NCBI GenBank assembly: GCA_900099715.1
Contig: FMTG01000028.1
Coordinates: forward strand, 1-37,003
Length of the DNA stretch: 37,003 nucleotides
Direction of reading: 5' to 3'
Source of the DNA: Ruminococcaceae bacterium YRB3002
Lineage (GTDB): Bacteria > Bacillota > Clostridia > Saccharofermentanales > Saccharofermentanaceae
The notes beneath the pieces were generated by a model. The model was not told the DNA's origin and made no database searches. It saw nothing but the letters and a program-made list of their open reading frames with translations. Shown one piece after another: positions 7,618-17,021 of the stretch. Positions within the stretch are counted from its first letter, which is position 1. Each line of letters opens with the position of its first letter. A program made the position numbers and the translations under genes.

Positions 7618-7887
7618 TCAGGGAACCTGAACCGGTCCTGATCCTCCTCCGCCTGATCCGGATCCACCGGGGAAAGGAGAGACGGGGCCGGGGGGAGGGC
7701 TGACCGGCATGGGCTGAGGATACGGCTGCGATATCGGTATCGGACTGTCGGATGCGTACTGGCTCACCACAGGAACCTGACCGAATTCAAAACCGCCGCT
7801 AACTGCTTCCTGCTCTTCAATACTCAGTTCTTTCTGCTCCCTGTCAGTTGTCTCATTCTGTATCTTCTTTTCCATATCATCGCTCAT
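7618..7887 (-). CDS. putative secreted peptide precursor with double-glycine leader and proline/glycine-rich core
   Basis: The 89-residue product has a charged leader of 32 residues ending in ELSIEEQEAVSGG, which matches the LSxxExxxVxGG double-glycine motif recognised by peptidase-containing ABC exporters (PCAT) in class II bacteriocins and related peptides. Cleavage after Gly32 would release a 57-residue core rich in Pro, Ser and Gly (PIPISQPYPQPMPVSPPPGP, then GSGSGGGGSG) with no Cys. I chose the ATG at 7887, because the GGAGGT seven bases upstream lies inside the coding of the alternative start at 7902. A TATAAT-like -10 (7946-7951) and the strong terminator at 7538-7571 suggest a single-gene transcript. 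No exporter, immunity gene or maturase is next to it. It could instead be an extracellular peptide of another kind. Confidence 0.6.
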   Translation of the reverse strand: MSDDMEKKIQNETTDREQKELSIEEQEAVSGGFEFGQVPVVSQYASDSPIPISQPYPQPMPVSPPPGPVSPFPGGSGSGGGGSGPVQVP

Positions 7888-8012
7888 AGTCTTTACCTCC
7901 ATGATACGCTTGGCTCTATGCTTTATTCCTCTTACTTAACATTGGATTATATCCTAACTGATCAGGAAATTTGTTATCAGACAATGACTATTCTGCAAAC
8001 AAAATGTATCCG

Positions 8013-8672
8013 TTATTCCACGCCGAGAAGCTTCGCGATCGTAACTTTATACACCTCAAACAGACCCCTGAGGCTGATATTCTCCACCGGACCTTTGCCA
8101 TAGCATGCACCCAGGATACACGTCATCTCGATTCCGTTATATGCTGCCGCAATGAAAGCAACTATATCGCCAATTGGCATTACCGGGTGTATCGAACCAC
8201 TGCCCATTCCTGCCGCCCACAATTCCGCAGTCCGGCTTGTCAGATACTCCATATTGCCCTGTCCCGGTATCCCCTGAAGTATCCTCTCTACCCTCTCCGG
8301 ATCGTTGATCGCAAGGACGTTCAGATCGAACATTATCTTCTGCGTATCCATCAGTTCCTGCTCCATCCTGTCTGCCAGAAGATCGCAGATACTGTTGATA
8401 GTCTCACGCACCGGTTTCCCTTTTGCTTCCTCCATGATCCTGTCGGTCTCGCTTATCATGTCATATCTGCTGCGCATCCTTGATATCAGTCCGCTAAGGA
8501 TATCATCGACCCCGTCGAAATACCTGTAGATACCTCCCTGAGCCATTCCCGTCTCGGCGATGATATCTGTCATTGTTATCATACTTACGGGCTTTCGAAG
8601 GCACAGCCTGTGGGTTGCATCTATTATCTCCTGTCTCTTATTCTCGATATAAGCTTCACTGACCTTAGGCAT
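8013..8672 (-). CDS. TetR family transcriptional regulator
   Basis: The 219-residue protein has an N-terminal TetR helix-turn-helix (KRQEIIDATHRLC...ITMTDIIAETGMAQGGIYRYF, about residues 12-55) and a helical ligand-binding C-terminal domain I cannot place. The start at 8672 is set by GGGAGGT seven bases upstream; the longer frame to 8720 lies inside the hydrolase gene. It overlaps the end of the hydrolase gene by 8 bases and is therefore co-transcribed with it. Palindromes around their promoter (9849-9906) are good candidates for its own operator, so it probably represses itself and the hydrolase. Confidence 0.9.
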   Translation of the reverse strand: MPKVSEAYIENKRQEIIDATHRLCLRKPVSMITMTDIIAETGMAQGGIYRYFDGVDDILSGLISRMRSRYDMISETDRIMEEAKGKPVRETINSICDLLADRMEQELMDTQKIMFDLNVLAINDPERVERILQGIPGQGNMEYLTSRTAELWAAGMGSGSIHPVMPIGDIVAFIAAAYNGIEMTCILGACYGKGPVENISLRGLFEVYKVTIAKLLGVE

Positions 8673-9822
8673 TTGCTGCACCTCCCTGCCGTGCAATAAG
8701 ATCTGCGACATATTCGTCATCAGGATTATATACCTCTTCTCCTGTGCCCTTCAGATACCGTCCCATAAAGCTCAGATGTATCCTGCACAGGTATTCGTGC
8801 ATCTTTAGGGGATCCATCTTTCCCACCAGAGCCTTCACCGGAACCTTGAATATCATGTCACCGAATCCCAGATGCTTCATATTCCTGAAGAGTGACCAGT
8901 ACACAGGAGCTTCCGTATCCAGCATAACTTTGGATACAACACCACGGTTGTCCTCGCAGCTGATCTGATAAAACGGCTTCTTCATCGTCATTCCGGAGTA
9001 GTCGCCTATCAGCATGCCGTCAATATTAATACCGCATACAAAACGATTATCAGTCTGGCAGAGATAGTATGCCACAATCCCTCCCATGGAATGACCGGTT
9101 ATACCGATACCTTTACTGAAATCTATACGGTCACTGAACCTTCTTTCTATCTCAGACATCATGAACTTTACATCCAGCACTCTCTGCTCCAGAATCTTCA
9201 ACAGGAGACCTGCATATTTCTCCTGTAACATCCTCAATCTCTCATACTGTTCCTCATAGGTTCCTTTCTTATTTACCATGAGTTTGAGAGCTGCAATAGT
9301 TCCCCTGATCCTGGGTTCGTACTGCCGCTTTGCTATAGTCTTGTCCATCAGGTCATAGCTCTGATCCTCATAGTCAGTCTCGATGGCTTCATAGGCATGT
9401 CCCAGCGCAGCCACAACATAGCCGTGGGAGCACAGTTCCGTACACATCAGATTATTGGATTCCACATAAGATCCAAGCCCGTGATCGAAGATTATAAGAG
9501 GAAACTCCTCACCCGGCACAGGGCTGACATCCTCGTAGAAATCACCATCGTAGGTGCCTGCCGCCACCTCATTATCGTAGTCACATTTCATATAGAAAGA
9601 CTTGGCCAGCGCCTCAGCCTTATTGCGCGACATTATCTGCGCATGCGGATGACCTTCAGCATCGGAAGCCAGAACCGGATAGTAAAGTCTCCCCGTGATC
9701 TTCCGGGGTTCCGTTCCCGCTGAAGGACCAAACATCGCTTTCCTTGAGTCATCAACCGCAGAGAATACAAGCGTTCCGACTTTATAACTACCCGTAGGAT
9801 GAGGATCCCGTACTCTGTTCAT
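8665..9822 (-). CDS. alpha/beta hydrolase, PAF-acetylhydrolase-like
   Basis: The 385-residue protein has the layout of the platelet-activating-factor acetylhydrolase/dienelactone-hydrolase group: an early RLYYPV strand, FPLIIFDHGLGSY as the oxyanion region (about residue 110), and the nucleophile elbow GHSMGG (Ser near 244). A helical lid-like insert of about 70 residues precedes the elbow. No signal peptide is present, so an intracellular esterase or lipase is expected; the substrate is unknown. GGAGG stands seven bases upstream of ATG 9822. Co-transcription with a TetR regulator suggests a detoxification or inducible ester-degradation role, which is inference. Confidence 0.8.
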   Translation of the reverse strand: MNRVRDPHPTGSYKVGTLVFSAVDDSRKAMFGPSAGTEPRKITGRLYYPVLASDAEGHPHAQIMSRNKAEALAKSFYMKCDYDNEVAAGTYDGDFYEDVSPVPGEEFPLIIFDHGLGSYVESNNLMCTELCSHGYVVAALGHAYEAIETDYEDQSYDLMDKTIAKRQYEPRIRGTIAALKLMVNKKGTYEEQYERLRMLQEKYAGLLLKILEQRVLDVKFMMSEIERRFSDRIDFSKGIGITGHSMGGIVAYYLCQTDNRFVCGINIDGMLIGDYSGMTMKKPFYQISCEDNRGVVSKVMLDTEAPVYWSLFRNMKHLGFGDMIFKVPVKALVGKMDPLKMHEYLCRIHLSFMGRYLKGTGEEVYNPDDEYVADLIARQGGAANA

Positions 9823-9848
9823 GGCAAGCCTCCTGTAGAACGAATAAA

Positions 9849-9906
9849 AATGAATGTAGTTTCATTATAGAGAACAAATACACCTCTGTCAAGAACAAAA
9901 TGAAAC
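9849..9906 (-). promoter_or_regulatory. consensus promoter with flanking inverted repeats, hydrolase-tetR operon
   Basis: On the minus strand TTGACA (9887-9892) and TATAAT (9864-9869) are separated by exactly 17 bases, a perfect sigma-A promoter. It is framed by an 8-bp inverted pair, GTTTCATT/AATGAAAC at 9859-9866 and 9899-9906, and a second palindrome AATGAA-N6-TTCATT covers 9849-9866 at and just below the -10. These positions would block RNA polymerase, fitting repression by the TetR protein of the operon. Confidence 0.75.
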
Positions 9907-9911
9907 AATAT

Positions 9912-10541
9912 TCACTTTTGGTAATCCAGTCTTACAAGCGCCTTTCCGTTGGGAAGAGTCTCACATGATCTGAAGATATTGCGATATCCCAGTCCCTCCA
10001 ATACTTCTGTCAGGGAATCCTCCTCCATCTGGCAATGAACCTCATCCAGCCTGTCGAAAGCATGGAGATACGGCGATTCCGACACCCATGTATCAGTATC
10101 CGTATTAATCTGAATAACGCAGGAGACGTATCCCGGGTTTACCTTCTTAACCGCTTTCGCGTAATTATCATACCCGATATACTCGATAAGAAGATCGGCT
10201 ATCAGAAGCTCCGCATGCGGAAGATCCGCATCGCTCATAAGGTCTGCCCTGATACACTTGAGCACACCTGACAGATCCCTGTACCGTTCAGCTGTCGCGC
10301 GCAGATAATCCTCATTGATATCCACGCCATATATAGTCTCATATTTATCCCTGCTGACATGCTCCAGACCATTGCCCCCTGCCACGCCGAGTATCATGGC
10401 AGATGATACCGGATACGCGTCAAACTGCCCCTTCATCATGGCATTCAGAACCTGAAGCTGCATAACGGAATCAAGCTTCATATGGTTCTCGTAATCATTA
10501 AGATCAATGTCCTGCCAGGGGTTATTCTTGTGATTATCCAT
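9912..10541 (-). CDS. SAM-dependent methyltransferase-like protein
   Basis: The 209-residue protein shows a class I methyltransferase core: motif I ILGVAGGNGLEHV (about residue 49), an acidic strand end IYGVDINEDYL (about 70) and AELLIADLLIEYIGY (about 110) as motif IV. Substrate is unknown. It starts inside the end of the upstream membrane protein gene (ATGGATAA shares start and stop at 10534-10541), with AGGAGTT eight bases upstream, so the two are translationally coupled. Class II-type sequence conservation is low, so the enzyme family cannot be named more precisely. Confidence 0.7.
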   Translation of the reverse strand: MDNHKNNPWQDIDLNDYENHMKLDSVMQLQVLNAMMKGQFDAYPVSSAMILGVAGGNGLEHVSRDKYETIYGVDINEDYLRATAERYRDLSGVLKCIRADLMSDADLPHAELLIADLLIEYIGYDNYAKAVKKVNPGYVSCVIQINTDTDTWVSESPYLHAFDRLDEVHCQMEEDSLTEVLEGLGYRNIFRSCETLPNGKALVRLDYQK

Positions 10542-11208
10542 CCGTTAACTCCTGTCTGAAACTCTCAAGAACTTCTTCGCGGGTTCTGTCAGGAGGTATC
10601 TGACCGGGCATGATCGTATTAATAACATAATCTCTTATCTCATGATTGTTATAGATAATGTAATCCTTGAGATATGTATAGTCAGAGACGCGGTCTGATT
10701 CATACTCACCATCCTGCGGCAGCGGCCATTCACTTATGACTTCAAGTTCCGTATATATGATCATATTGTCTTCCAGATAATACATGTTGAGTATTTCCGC
10801 ATCGTAAACATTCGGCATCCATGCCGTAAACCAGTCAGAACCCTCCTCCTGAATACAGTCTTTCAGTTCATCATAGAGCTTAAGATATTCCTGATGGGCA
10901 ACAGGTGCCGCGTCATAGACTACGAAACAGAGTTTATCCATATTGTCTTCCCTGGATGATCTGTTACGGATCTGAAGTGATATAACGCCATCATTGTCAA
11001 CCTTCTCAATGCACCATTCGCCTAGGATCTTCAACTTTGTCTCACCAACTTCGAGATCATAATCTGATGCGTATCTCTCCATGCCCGGAAGGAGGTTCCT
11101 GGCAAAGACAGGCACAAGAAAAACCAGCGCAAAGAGCAGAACCACTGCTGCCAGGATCACCCAAATAACCGGGCGGACCCGCCTCTTCTTTACTTCCTGC
11201 TGTTCCAT
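10534..11208 (-). CDS. single-pass membrane protein of unknown function
   Basis: The 224-residue protein has a basic N-terminus (QQEVKKRRVRP), one membrane helix at about residues 16-38 and a long acidic extracytoplasmic domain rich in Tyr, Asp and Glu. I do not recognise a family. ATG 11208 is preferred to 11232 because GGAGGA lies seven bases upstream of it. It is coupled to the downstream methyltransferase gene by an 8-base overlap. Confidence 0.6.
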   Translation of the reverse strand: MEQQEVKKRRVRPVIWVILAAVVLLFALVFLVPVFARNLLPGMERYASDYDLEVGETKLKILGEWCIEKVDNDGVISLQIRNRSSREDNMDKLCFVVYDAAPVAHQEYLKLYDELKDCIQEEGSDWFTAWMPNVYDAEILNMYYLEDNMIIYTELEVISEWPLPQDGEYESDRVSDYTYLKDYIIYNNHEIRDYVINTIMPGQIPPDRTREEVLESFRQELTDG

Positions 11209-11308
11209 GATCTGTTCCTCCTGTAATGGCATCTTATTCTGTTATTAATACATTTCAGCACCGGTTATTGCTGCACTTTGATGTCAGATTTTATCAGGCC
11301 TGTTATTA

Positions 11309-11692
11309 TCATGACATACGATCACAGATCTGCTCTATCAGATACACAAGGTTTGGGCCATCTGCGAAGCTGAAAAAATAGATCAGTCCGAGAACACCTG
11401 TTAAAACATGCGACATGATGCCGATCACCATCTGTTTTCTGCTCAGGTCTTTCAATAAAACACATTGACCAATGATAAAACCGGCAAGCCTTACCAGAAT
11501 GATCGTAAGTTCCCAGCAGCCGGCGCCGAAATTAAAGAAAGTTGATTCAGCCAATTCGCCCGACCAGTTCTCATATTCGATAACATCATACCCGACGGTA
11601 TCCCGTAAAAAGTCAGGTATCACAAACACGAACAAAACCAGAAAAATAATGTCGATTACTATCAGCCCTATGCTTATTGCTCTCTTTCTCAT
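11309..11692 (-). CDS. small integral membrane protein of unknown function
   Basis: This 127-residue protein has three likely membrane helices (about 6-27, 50-73 and 82-105) with RKR at the N-terminus and KDLSRKQ in a cytoplasmic loop. No family is recognised. ATG 11692 follows a GAGGGG, though at a long spacing; the upstream ATG at 11710 has no ribosome binding site. It lies between the lipoprotein and the single-pass membrane protein genes on the same strand. Confidence 0.55.
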   Translation of the reverse strand: MRKRAISIGLIVIDIIFLVLFVFVIPDFLRDTVGYDVIEYENWSGELAESTFFNFGAGCWELTIILVRLAGFIIGQCVLLKDLSRKQMVIGIMSHVLTGVLGLIYFFSFADGPNLVYLIEQICDRMS

Positions 11693-11757
11693 GACCGGAA
11701 GTCCCCTCATATAGTATCAGTTACTATATATACAAACGGTCACGGGAAAATGTTGCA

Positions 11758-12303
11758 TCAGGAATAAGCCACAAAGGCATCGTAAACTGCCTGTACTTCA
11801 GGTGTGGTATAAGGTGCATGATCGTTCTCAACATCACCCCATTCCGTGGCAATAAGAACATACTGACCATTGATCGCAGCGATGTTATATTCAAATACTT
11901 TTCCGGATTCAGCAGGATTGCTGGATTCAATCCTGATCTTATCTCCAACTACAAGTCCCTCAGTGGATTTGAATTCATAGATATTGAATAAACCGCTTAC
12001 TCCCAATGCTCCGCGGGAATCGATGATATCGTCGTTCGTATCAAGCATTGAACTGAAGTCGAAATAATCGTTGGTGATGGAATCGAAGATCTCATCAATG
12101 CCGGCTGCAACAGTAGTTGTGGGTTCGGTTGTCTCAGATGATGAAGCTTCTGTCGTTCCCTCTGTTGCAGTGACCTCGGTGACGGTTATCTCTGTAGTTG
12201 AAGCTTCAGTCGTATCAACCGTTGTTTCCACGGGCTCTTTACTGCAGGCTGTCATCACCATCACAGATGCTGCAAGCACTGCTACCAATACTTTTTTATT
12301 CAT
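11758..12303 (-). CDS. lipoprotein with Thr/Ser/Glu-rich linker
   Basis: The 181-residue product begins with a type II signal peptide: MNKK, a hydrophobic stretch, then the lipobox MTAC with Cys at residue 20. A low-complexity linker of Thr, Glu, Ser and Val (about 22-68) would hold the remaining 110-residue domain away from the membrane. The C-terminal domain (GLFNIYEFKS, VGDKIRIES, QYVLIATEWGD) looks beta-rich and is not recognised. A TATAAT on the minus strand (12333-12338) is the likely -10 of its promoter; the -35 is weak. Confidence 0.75.
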   Translation of the reverse strand: MNKKVLVAVLAASVMVMTACSKEPVETTVDTTEASTTEITVTEVTATEGTTEASSSETTEPTTTVAAGIDEIFDSITNDYFDFSSMLDTNDDIIDSRGALGVSGLFNIYEFKSTEGLVVGDKIRIESSNPAESGKVFEYNIAAINGQYVLIATEWGDVENDHAPYTTPEVQAVYDAFVAYS

Positions 12304-12372
12304 TATTACGCCTCCGTAATCTTGCTCCGTTTATTATACACTTCAGCACCCAAGCGTACCATTTGACAAGAA

Positions 12373-12399
12373 ACAGCCGGAGCATTTCTGCTCCGGCTG
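12373..12399 (-). terminator. intrinsic terminator after ppdK
   Basis: On the minus strand CAGCCGGAGCA (12389-12399) and TGCTCCGGCTG (12374-12384) form a perfect 11-bp stem with a four-base GAAA loop, followed by TTTCTTG. The T run is short, but the stem and its place 26 bases after the ppdK stop make a terminator likely. Confidence 0.75.
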
Positions 12400-12424
12400 C
12401 GGTGATCAGCAATTAACCTGCTTA

Positions 12425-15051
12425 TTACTTGCGGGAGATAGCTGCCTGTGCGGCTGCGAGTCTTGCGATCGGTACTCTGAAAGGTGAGCAGGATACATAA
12501 TCCAGACCGATAGCGTCGCAGAAATCTACAGACGTGGGGTCACCGCCGTGCTCGCCGCAGATACCGATGTGGAGGTTCGGGTTAACGCCCTTACCAAGAT
12601 CGATAGCCATCTTCATGAGCTTGCCTACGCCGTTCTGATCGAGACGTGCGAAAGGATCGGACTCGAAGATCTTGGACTCGTAGTAAGCCTCGAGGAACTT
12701 GCCTGCGTCGTCACGTGAGAATCCGAAGGTCATCTGTGTGAGGTCGTTTGTACCGAAGCAGAAGAATGCTGCCTCCTTACCGATCTCATCAGCTGTAAGA
12801 GCAGCTCTCGGGATCTCGATCATTGTACCAACCTCGTACTTGAGGTCAGAGCCTGCTGCTGCGATCTCAGCATCTGCTGTCTCAACAACAACTGCCTTAA
12901 CAACCTTGAGCTCCTTAACGTCACCGATCAACGGGATCATGATCTCAGGCTCGATAGCCCAGTCGGGATGATTCTTCTTAACGTTCATAGCTGCGCGGAT
13001 AACAGCCTTTGTCTGCATCTTGGCGATCTCAGGATATGTGACTGCAAGACGGCATCCTCTGTGACCCATCATGGGGTTGAACTCGTGGAGGGAATCGATG
13101 ATATTCTTGATCTCTTCAACTGTCTTGCCCTTTGTGTCAGCCAGCTTCTTGATGTCTGCTTCATCTGTAGGAACGAATTCGTGAAGCGGGGGATCCAGGA
13201 ATCTGATAGTTACAGGGTAACCCTCGAGAGCCTCGTAGAGAGCCTCGAAGTCAGACTGCTGCATAGGAAGGATCTTCTCAAGAGCTTCCTCTCTCTCCTC
13301 AACGGAATCGGAGCAGATCATCTCACGGAAAGCGTCGATCCTGCCCTCACCGAAGAACATGTGCTCTGTACGGCAAAGACCGATACCCTCAGCGCCGAGT
13401 TCGCGAGCCTTCTTAGCGTCACGGGGAGTATCGGCATTTGTTCTTACCTTAAGCCGGCGGAACTCATCTGCCCATGCCATGATACGGCCGAACTCACCTG
13501 CGATAGTAGCATCAACTGTAGGGATGATACCGTCGTAGATCTTACCTGTAGATCCGTCGATGGAGATCTCATCACCCTCGTGATACTCCTTGCCTGCGAG
13601 TGTGAACTTCTTGTTTGCTTCATCCATTGCGATGTCGCCGCATCCGGATACACAGCATGTACCCATACCACGTGCAACAACTGCTGCGTGAGATGTCATA
13701 CCGCCACGGACTGTCAGGATACCCTGTGAAGCCTTCATACCCTCGATATCCTCAGGAGATGTCTCAAGACGGACGAGGACTACCTTCTTGCCCTGTGCCT
13801 TCCATGCTTTCGCGTCGTCAGCTGTGAATACGATCTGACCGCATGCAGCTCCGGGGGAAGCACCGAGTGCCTGTGCGATAGGCTGTGCGCTCTTGAGAGC
13901 TGTAGCATCGAACTGAGGGTGGAGCAATGTGTCGAGGTTACGAGGATCGATCATTGCAACTGCCTCTTCCTTAGTCCTCATGCCCTCGTCAACGAGGTCA
14001 CAAGCGATCTTGAGAGCTGCCTGAGCTGTCCTCTTACCGTTCCTTGTCTGGAGCATGTAGAGCTTACCGTGCTCGACTGTGAACTCCATATCCTGCATAT
14101 CACGATAGTGATTCTCGAGGATAGAACATACCTCTGTGAACTGCTTGAAAGCCTCAGGGAACTTCTGCTCCATCTCAGCGATCTTCATAGGAGTACGGAC
14201 GCCTGCAACAACGTCCTCGCCCTGAGCATTTGTAAGGAACTCACCGAAGAGGCCCTTTGCACCTGTAGCAGGGTCACGTGTGAAAGCAACACCTGTACCG
14301 CAGTCATCACCCATGTTGCCGAATGCCATAGACTGTACGTTAACAGCCGTACCCATGAATAAGGGATATCGTTGTCTCTTCTGTAAACGTTTGCACGGGG
14401 GTTGTCCCATGAACGGAATACGGCTTTGATAGCGCCCATGAGCTGCTCCTTGGGATCTGAAGGGAAATCTGTTCCGATCTTGCTCTTGTACTCAGCTTTG
14501 AACTGGTTGGCTAGTTCCTTCAGGTCATCAGCTGTAAGCTCAACGTCCTGCTTAACTCCGCGGTCAGCCTTCATCTTGTCGATGAGCTCCTCGAAATACT
14601 TCTTGCCGACTTCCATAACAACGTCAGAATACATCTGGATAAATCTTCTGTAGCAGTCCCATGCCCAACGGGGATTGCCGCTCTTCTCAGCAATGACGTT
14701 AACTACCTCTTCGTTAAGACCGAGGTTCAGGATAGTATCCATCATACCCGGCATTGATGCTCTTGCACCGCTTCTTACGGATACGAGCAAAGGATTCTCG
14801 AGGTCGCCGAATTTCTTGCCGGTGATCTCCTCCATCTTTCCAACATACTCAAGGATCTGACCGAAGATCTCATCGTTGATCTTTCTGCCGTCCTCATAGT
14901 ACTTCGTGCAAGCTTCTGTGGTGATCGTGAAGCCCTGGGGAACCGGAAGACCGATGTTGGTCATCTCAGCGAGGTTCGCACCCTTACCGCCAAGGAGCTC
15001 ACGCATTGATCCGTTACCTTCGGTAAACAGATAAACATACTTTGTTGCCAT
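12425..15051 (-). pseudogene. ppdK: pyruvate, phosphate dikinase with a single-base frameshift
   Basis: PPDK interconverts pyruvate, ATP and phosphate with PEP, AMP and pyrophosphate, a glycolytic step in many anaerobes. The reading frame breaks at 14352-14354: the upstream part runs to DIPYSW, then shifts, and the downstream part resumes at GTAVNVQSM, which normally follows directly. A CCC run (GGG on the coding strand) stands where four are expected; adding one base gives 2628 nt or 875 residues, the normal family length. All key parts are present: the N-terminal nucleotide-binding domain, the phosphohistidine in GGMTSHAAVVARG, and the C-terminal TIM barrel with the catalytic Cys in ICGEHGGDP. 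A homopolymer sequencing or assembly error is the simplest explanation; a real recent mutation is the alternative. ATG 15051 follows AAAGGCGG. The glyS-ppdK neighbourhood is common in Clostridia. Confidence 0.85.
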
Positions 15052-15137
15052 TGCTTTGTCCGCCTTTCGTTTTATATTGTTGTTTATGTATTTCTAAAAG
15101 ATTTGGCCTGCTTCTTACAGCTTCCACCTTATGGAAA

Positions 15138-16559
15138 TCAGAAATCAAATTTGCCCTCGAAGAATCCCTCCAGAGCATCGATCGGGAATCTGATATTGCC
15201 GGGTTCATACTCGACATTCTTCATGGAATCCCTTTCTCTTATAGTAACACATCCGTCATTCTCTGAATCAAAATCATAGACGACGCAGTACGGTGTTCCT
15301 ATCTCGTCCTGTCTTCTGTAACGCTTGCCGATGCTCTGTCTGTCATCGAGCTCGCACATATACTTCTTTGACAGCTTCTCGAAAATAACCTGCGCCTTAT
15401 CCGTCAGCTTGGCAGACAGCGGAAGGACACCGATCTTCACGGGTGCCAGGTAAGGATGGAATCTCATGACAGTCCTCACATCGCCTCCCTCGAGCTCCTC
15501 CTCATCATATGCTGCACAGAGGAATGCGAGAGTTACACGGTCAGCACCGAGCGAAGGCTCGATAACATAAGGAACGTACTTCTCGTTCTTGTTGGGATCA
15601 AAGTAGGACAGATCCTGCTTGGAGAATTCCATGTGCTGCTTCAGGTCATAATCTGTCCTGTCGGCTACGCCCCAGAGCTCACCCCACTGGCCTTCGCCGA
15701 AGGGGAACCAGAACTCGAAGTCTGTTGTAGCATTCGAATAGAATGCAAGTTCCTCAGGCGAATGATCCCTTGTACGCAGTTCCTCGGGCTTGATGCCGAG
15801 GCCGATGAGCCAGTTGTAGCAATAATCCTTCCAGTACTTGAACCACTCCAGGTCAGTTCCGGGCTCACAGAAGAACTCCAGCTCCATCTGCTCGAACTCT
15901 CTCGTACGGAAGATGAAGTTACCGGGTGTGATCTCGTTACGGAAACTCTTACCGATCTGGCAGATACCGAAGGGGATCTTCTTACGTGCAGAACGCTGAA
16001 CGTTTGCAAAGTTTACGAATATGCCCTGTGCTGTCTCAGGTCTCAGATAGACCTCATTCTTGGCATCCTCAGTGACGCCCATGAACGTCTTGAACATCAG
16101 GTTGAACTTTCTGATATCGGTGAAGTTATGACCGCCGCATACAGGGCAGGGAATGTTCTTCTCCTTGATATATTCGACCATCTGTTCGTTGGTCATTCCC
16201 TCGACTGCGACATCAGTGATGCCGTTCTCGGAGTTAAAGTCCTCAATGATCTTATCTGCTCTCTGACGGGCCTTGCACTGCTTGCAGTCGATAAGCGGAT
16301 CGGAGAATCCGCCGACATGACCTGAAGCCACCCATACCTGAGGGTTCATGAGGATGGCACAGTCAACACCTACATTGTAAGGGCTCTCCTGCACGAATTT
16401 CTTCCACCATGCAGACTTGACGTTGTTCTTCAGAGCGACGCCCAAAGGCCCGTAGTCCCATGAGTTTGCAAGACCGCCATAGATATCTGAACCCGGATAG
16501 ACAAAGCCTCTGACTTTAGCCAGCGCTACGATCTTCTCCATTGATTTAACGGTTGCCAT
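15138..16559 (-). CDS. glyS: glycyl-tRNA synthetase, alpha2 type
   Basis: This 473-residue class II synthetase charges tRNA-Gly and is of the single-chain dimeric form, not the alpha2beta2 type. The N-terminus ([24 protein letters not shown]) is typical. Motif 2 lies in [19 protein letters not shown] with the ATP-binding Arg, motif 3 in [11 protein letters not shown], and paired cysteines (CKQC and CPVC) form the zinc-binding insert. The start is ATG 16559 with GGAGG upstream; the TTG at 16574 in the same frame is inside that ribosome binding site. It follows rpoZ by 15 bases and precedes ppdK by 86 bases. Confidence 0.96.
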   Translation of the reverse strand: MATVKSMEKIVALAKVRGFVYPGSDIYGGLANSWDYGPLGVALKNNVKSAWWKKFVQESPYNVGVDCAILMNPQVWVASGHVGGFSDPLIDCKQCKARQRADKIIEDFNSENGITDVAVEGMTNEQMVEYIKEKNIPCPVCGGHNFTDIRKFNLMFKTFMGVTEDAKNEVYLRPETAQGIFVNFANVQRSARKKIPFGICQIGKSFRNEITPGNFIFRTREFEQMELEFFCEPGTDLEWFKYWKDYCYNWLIGLGIKPEELRTRDHSPEELAFYSNATTDFEFWFPFGEGQWGELWGVADRTDYDLKQHMEFSKQDLSYFDPNKNEKYVPYVIEPSLGADRVTLAFLCAAYDEEELEGGDVRTVMRFHPYLAPVKIGVLPLSAKLTDKAQVIFEKLSKKYMCELDDRQSIGKRYRRQDEIGTPYCVVYDFDSENDGCVTIRERDSMKNVEYEPGNIRFPIDALEGFFEGKFDF

Positions 16560-16574
16560 TATGCCTGCCTCCAA

Positions 16575-16973
16575 TCACTCTTCGTCGTCATCTTCGGCAT
16601 CATCTGCCATCTCAAGAGCAGCATCATCTGCTTCCTGCGCGGAGATCGTGTTGAGAAGACTGTCAAGATTGGAAGAGATCTTGGATGCTCTCTCCTCCTC
16701 AGCCTGCTGTTCCTTCTTACGCTTCTCCTCTTCTCTTCTGAGCTTCTCCTCACGTGTGATGGGGATAACAGGCTCAACAACGCCGGGAACCGCCACTACC
16801 TTGCCGTCAGCTACTTCCCTGCATGCCAGTGATACGTTGTTGGCAGCCTTATCAGGTACCATGGGCTGAGCGCCGTCGGTGAGCTGTCTTGCTCTCTGGC
16901 TTACGAGGATAGCTGCCTCAAAAGGGCAGTTTGCCTGCTTCTTGATCTTCTCGATTGAAGGTTCTACTAACAT
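16575..16973 (-). CDS. rpoZ: RNA polymerase omega subunit with long acidic C-terminal tail
   Basis: The first 65 residues match the omega core: EPSIEKIKKQANCPFEAAIL, QRARQLTDG and the KAANNVSLACREVADGKV helix, which latch the beta-prime subunit. The remaining half is an extension: a charged coiled-coil-like run (TREEKLRREEEKRKKEQQAE) and a tail of Asp/Glu. Typical omega proteins have 65-90 residues, so 132 is long. Its position after yicC, remA and gmk is the standard one in Firmicutes. The start has GAGAGGT seven bases upstream. Confidence 0.92.
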   Translation of the reverse strand: MLVEPSIEKIKKQANCPFEAAILVSQRARQLTDGAQPMVPDKAANNVSLACREVADGKVVAVPGVVEPVIPITREEKLRREEEKRKKEQQAEEERASKISSNLDSLLNTISAQEADDAALEMADDAEDDDEE

Positions 16974-17021
16974 GTTCTTCTTACCTCTCTCTTGTGTTTA
17001 TATTTACTGTTACTTGTAACC

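Noticed and set aside
12968-13729. 253-codon open frame antisense to ppdK
   Set aside because: It mirrors conserved PPDK coding sequence and has no recognisable motif or ribosome binding site.
14185-14410. two separate PPDK-related genes
   Set aside because: The two frames are halves of one enzyme joined at a one-base shift; the apparent second start has no ribosome binding site.
15456-16325. 289-codon open frame antisense to glyS
   Set aside because: It overlaps the catalytic core of glyS and has no independent support.
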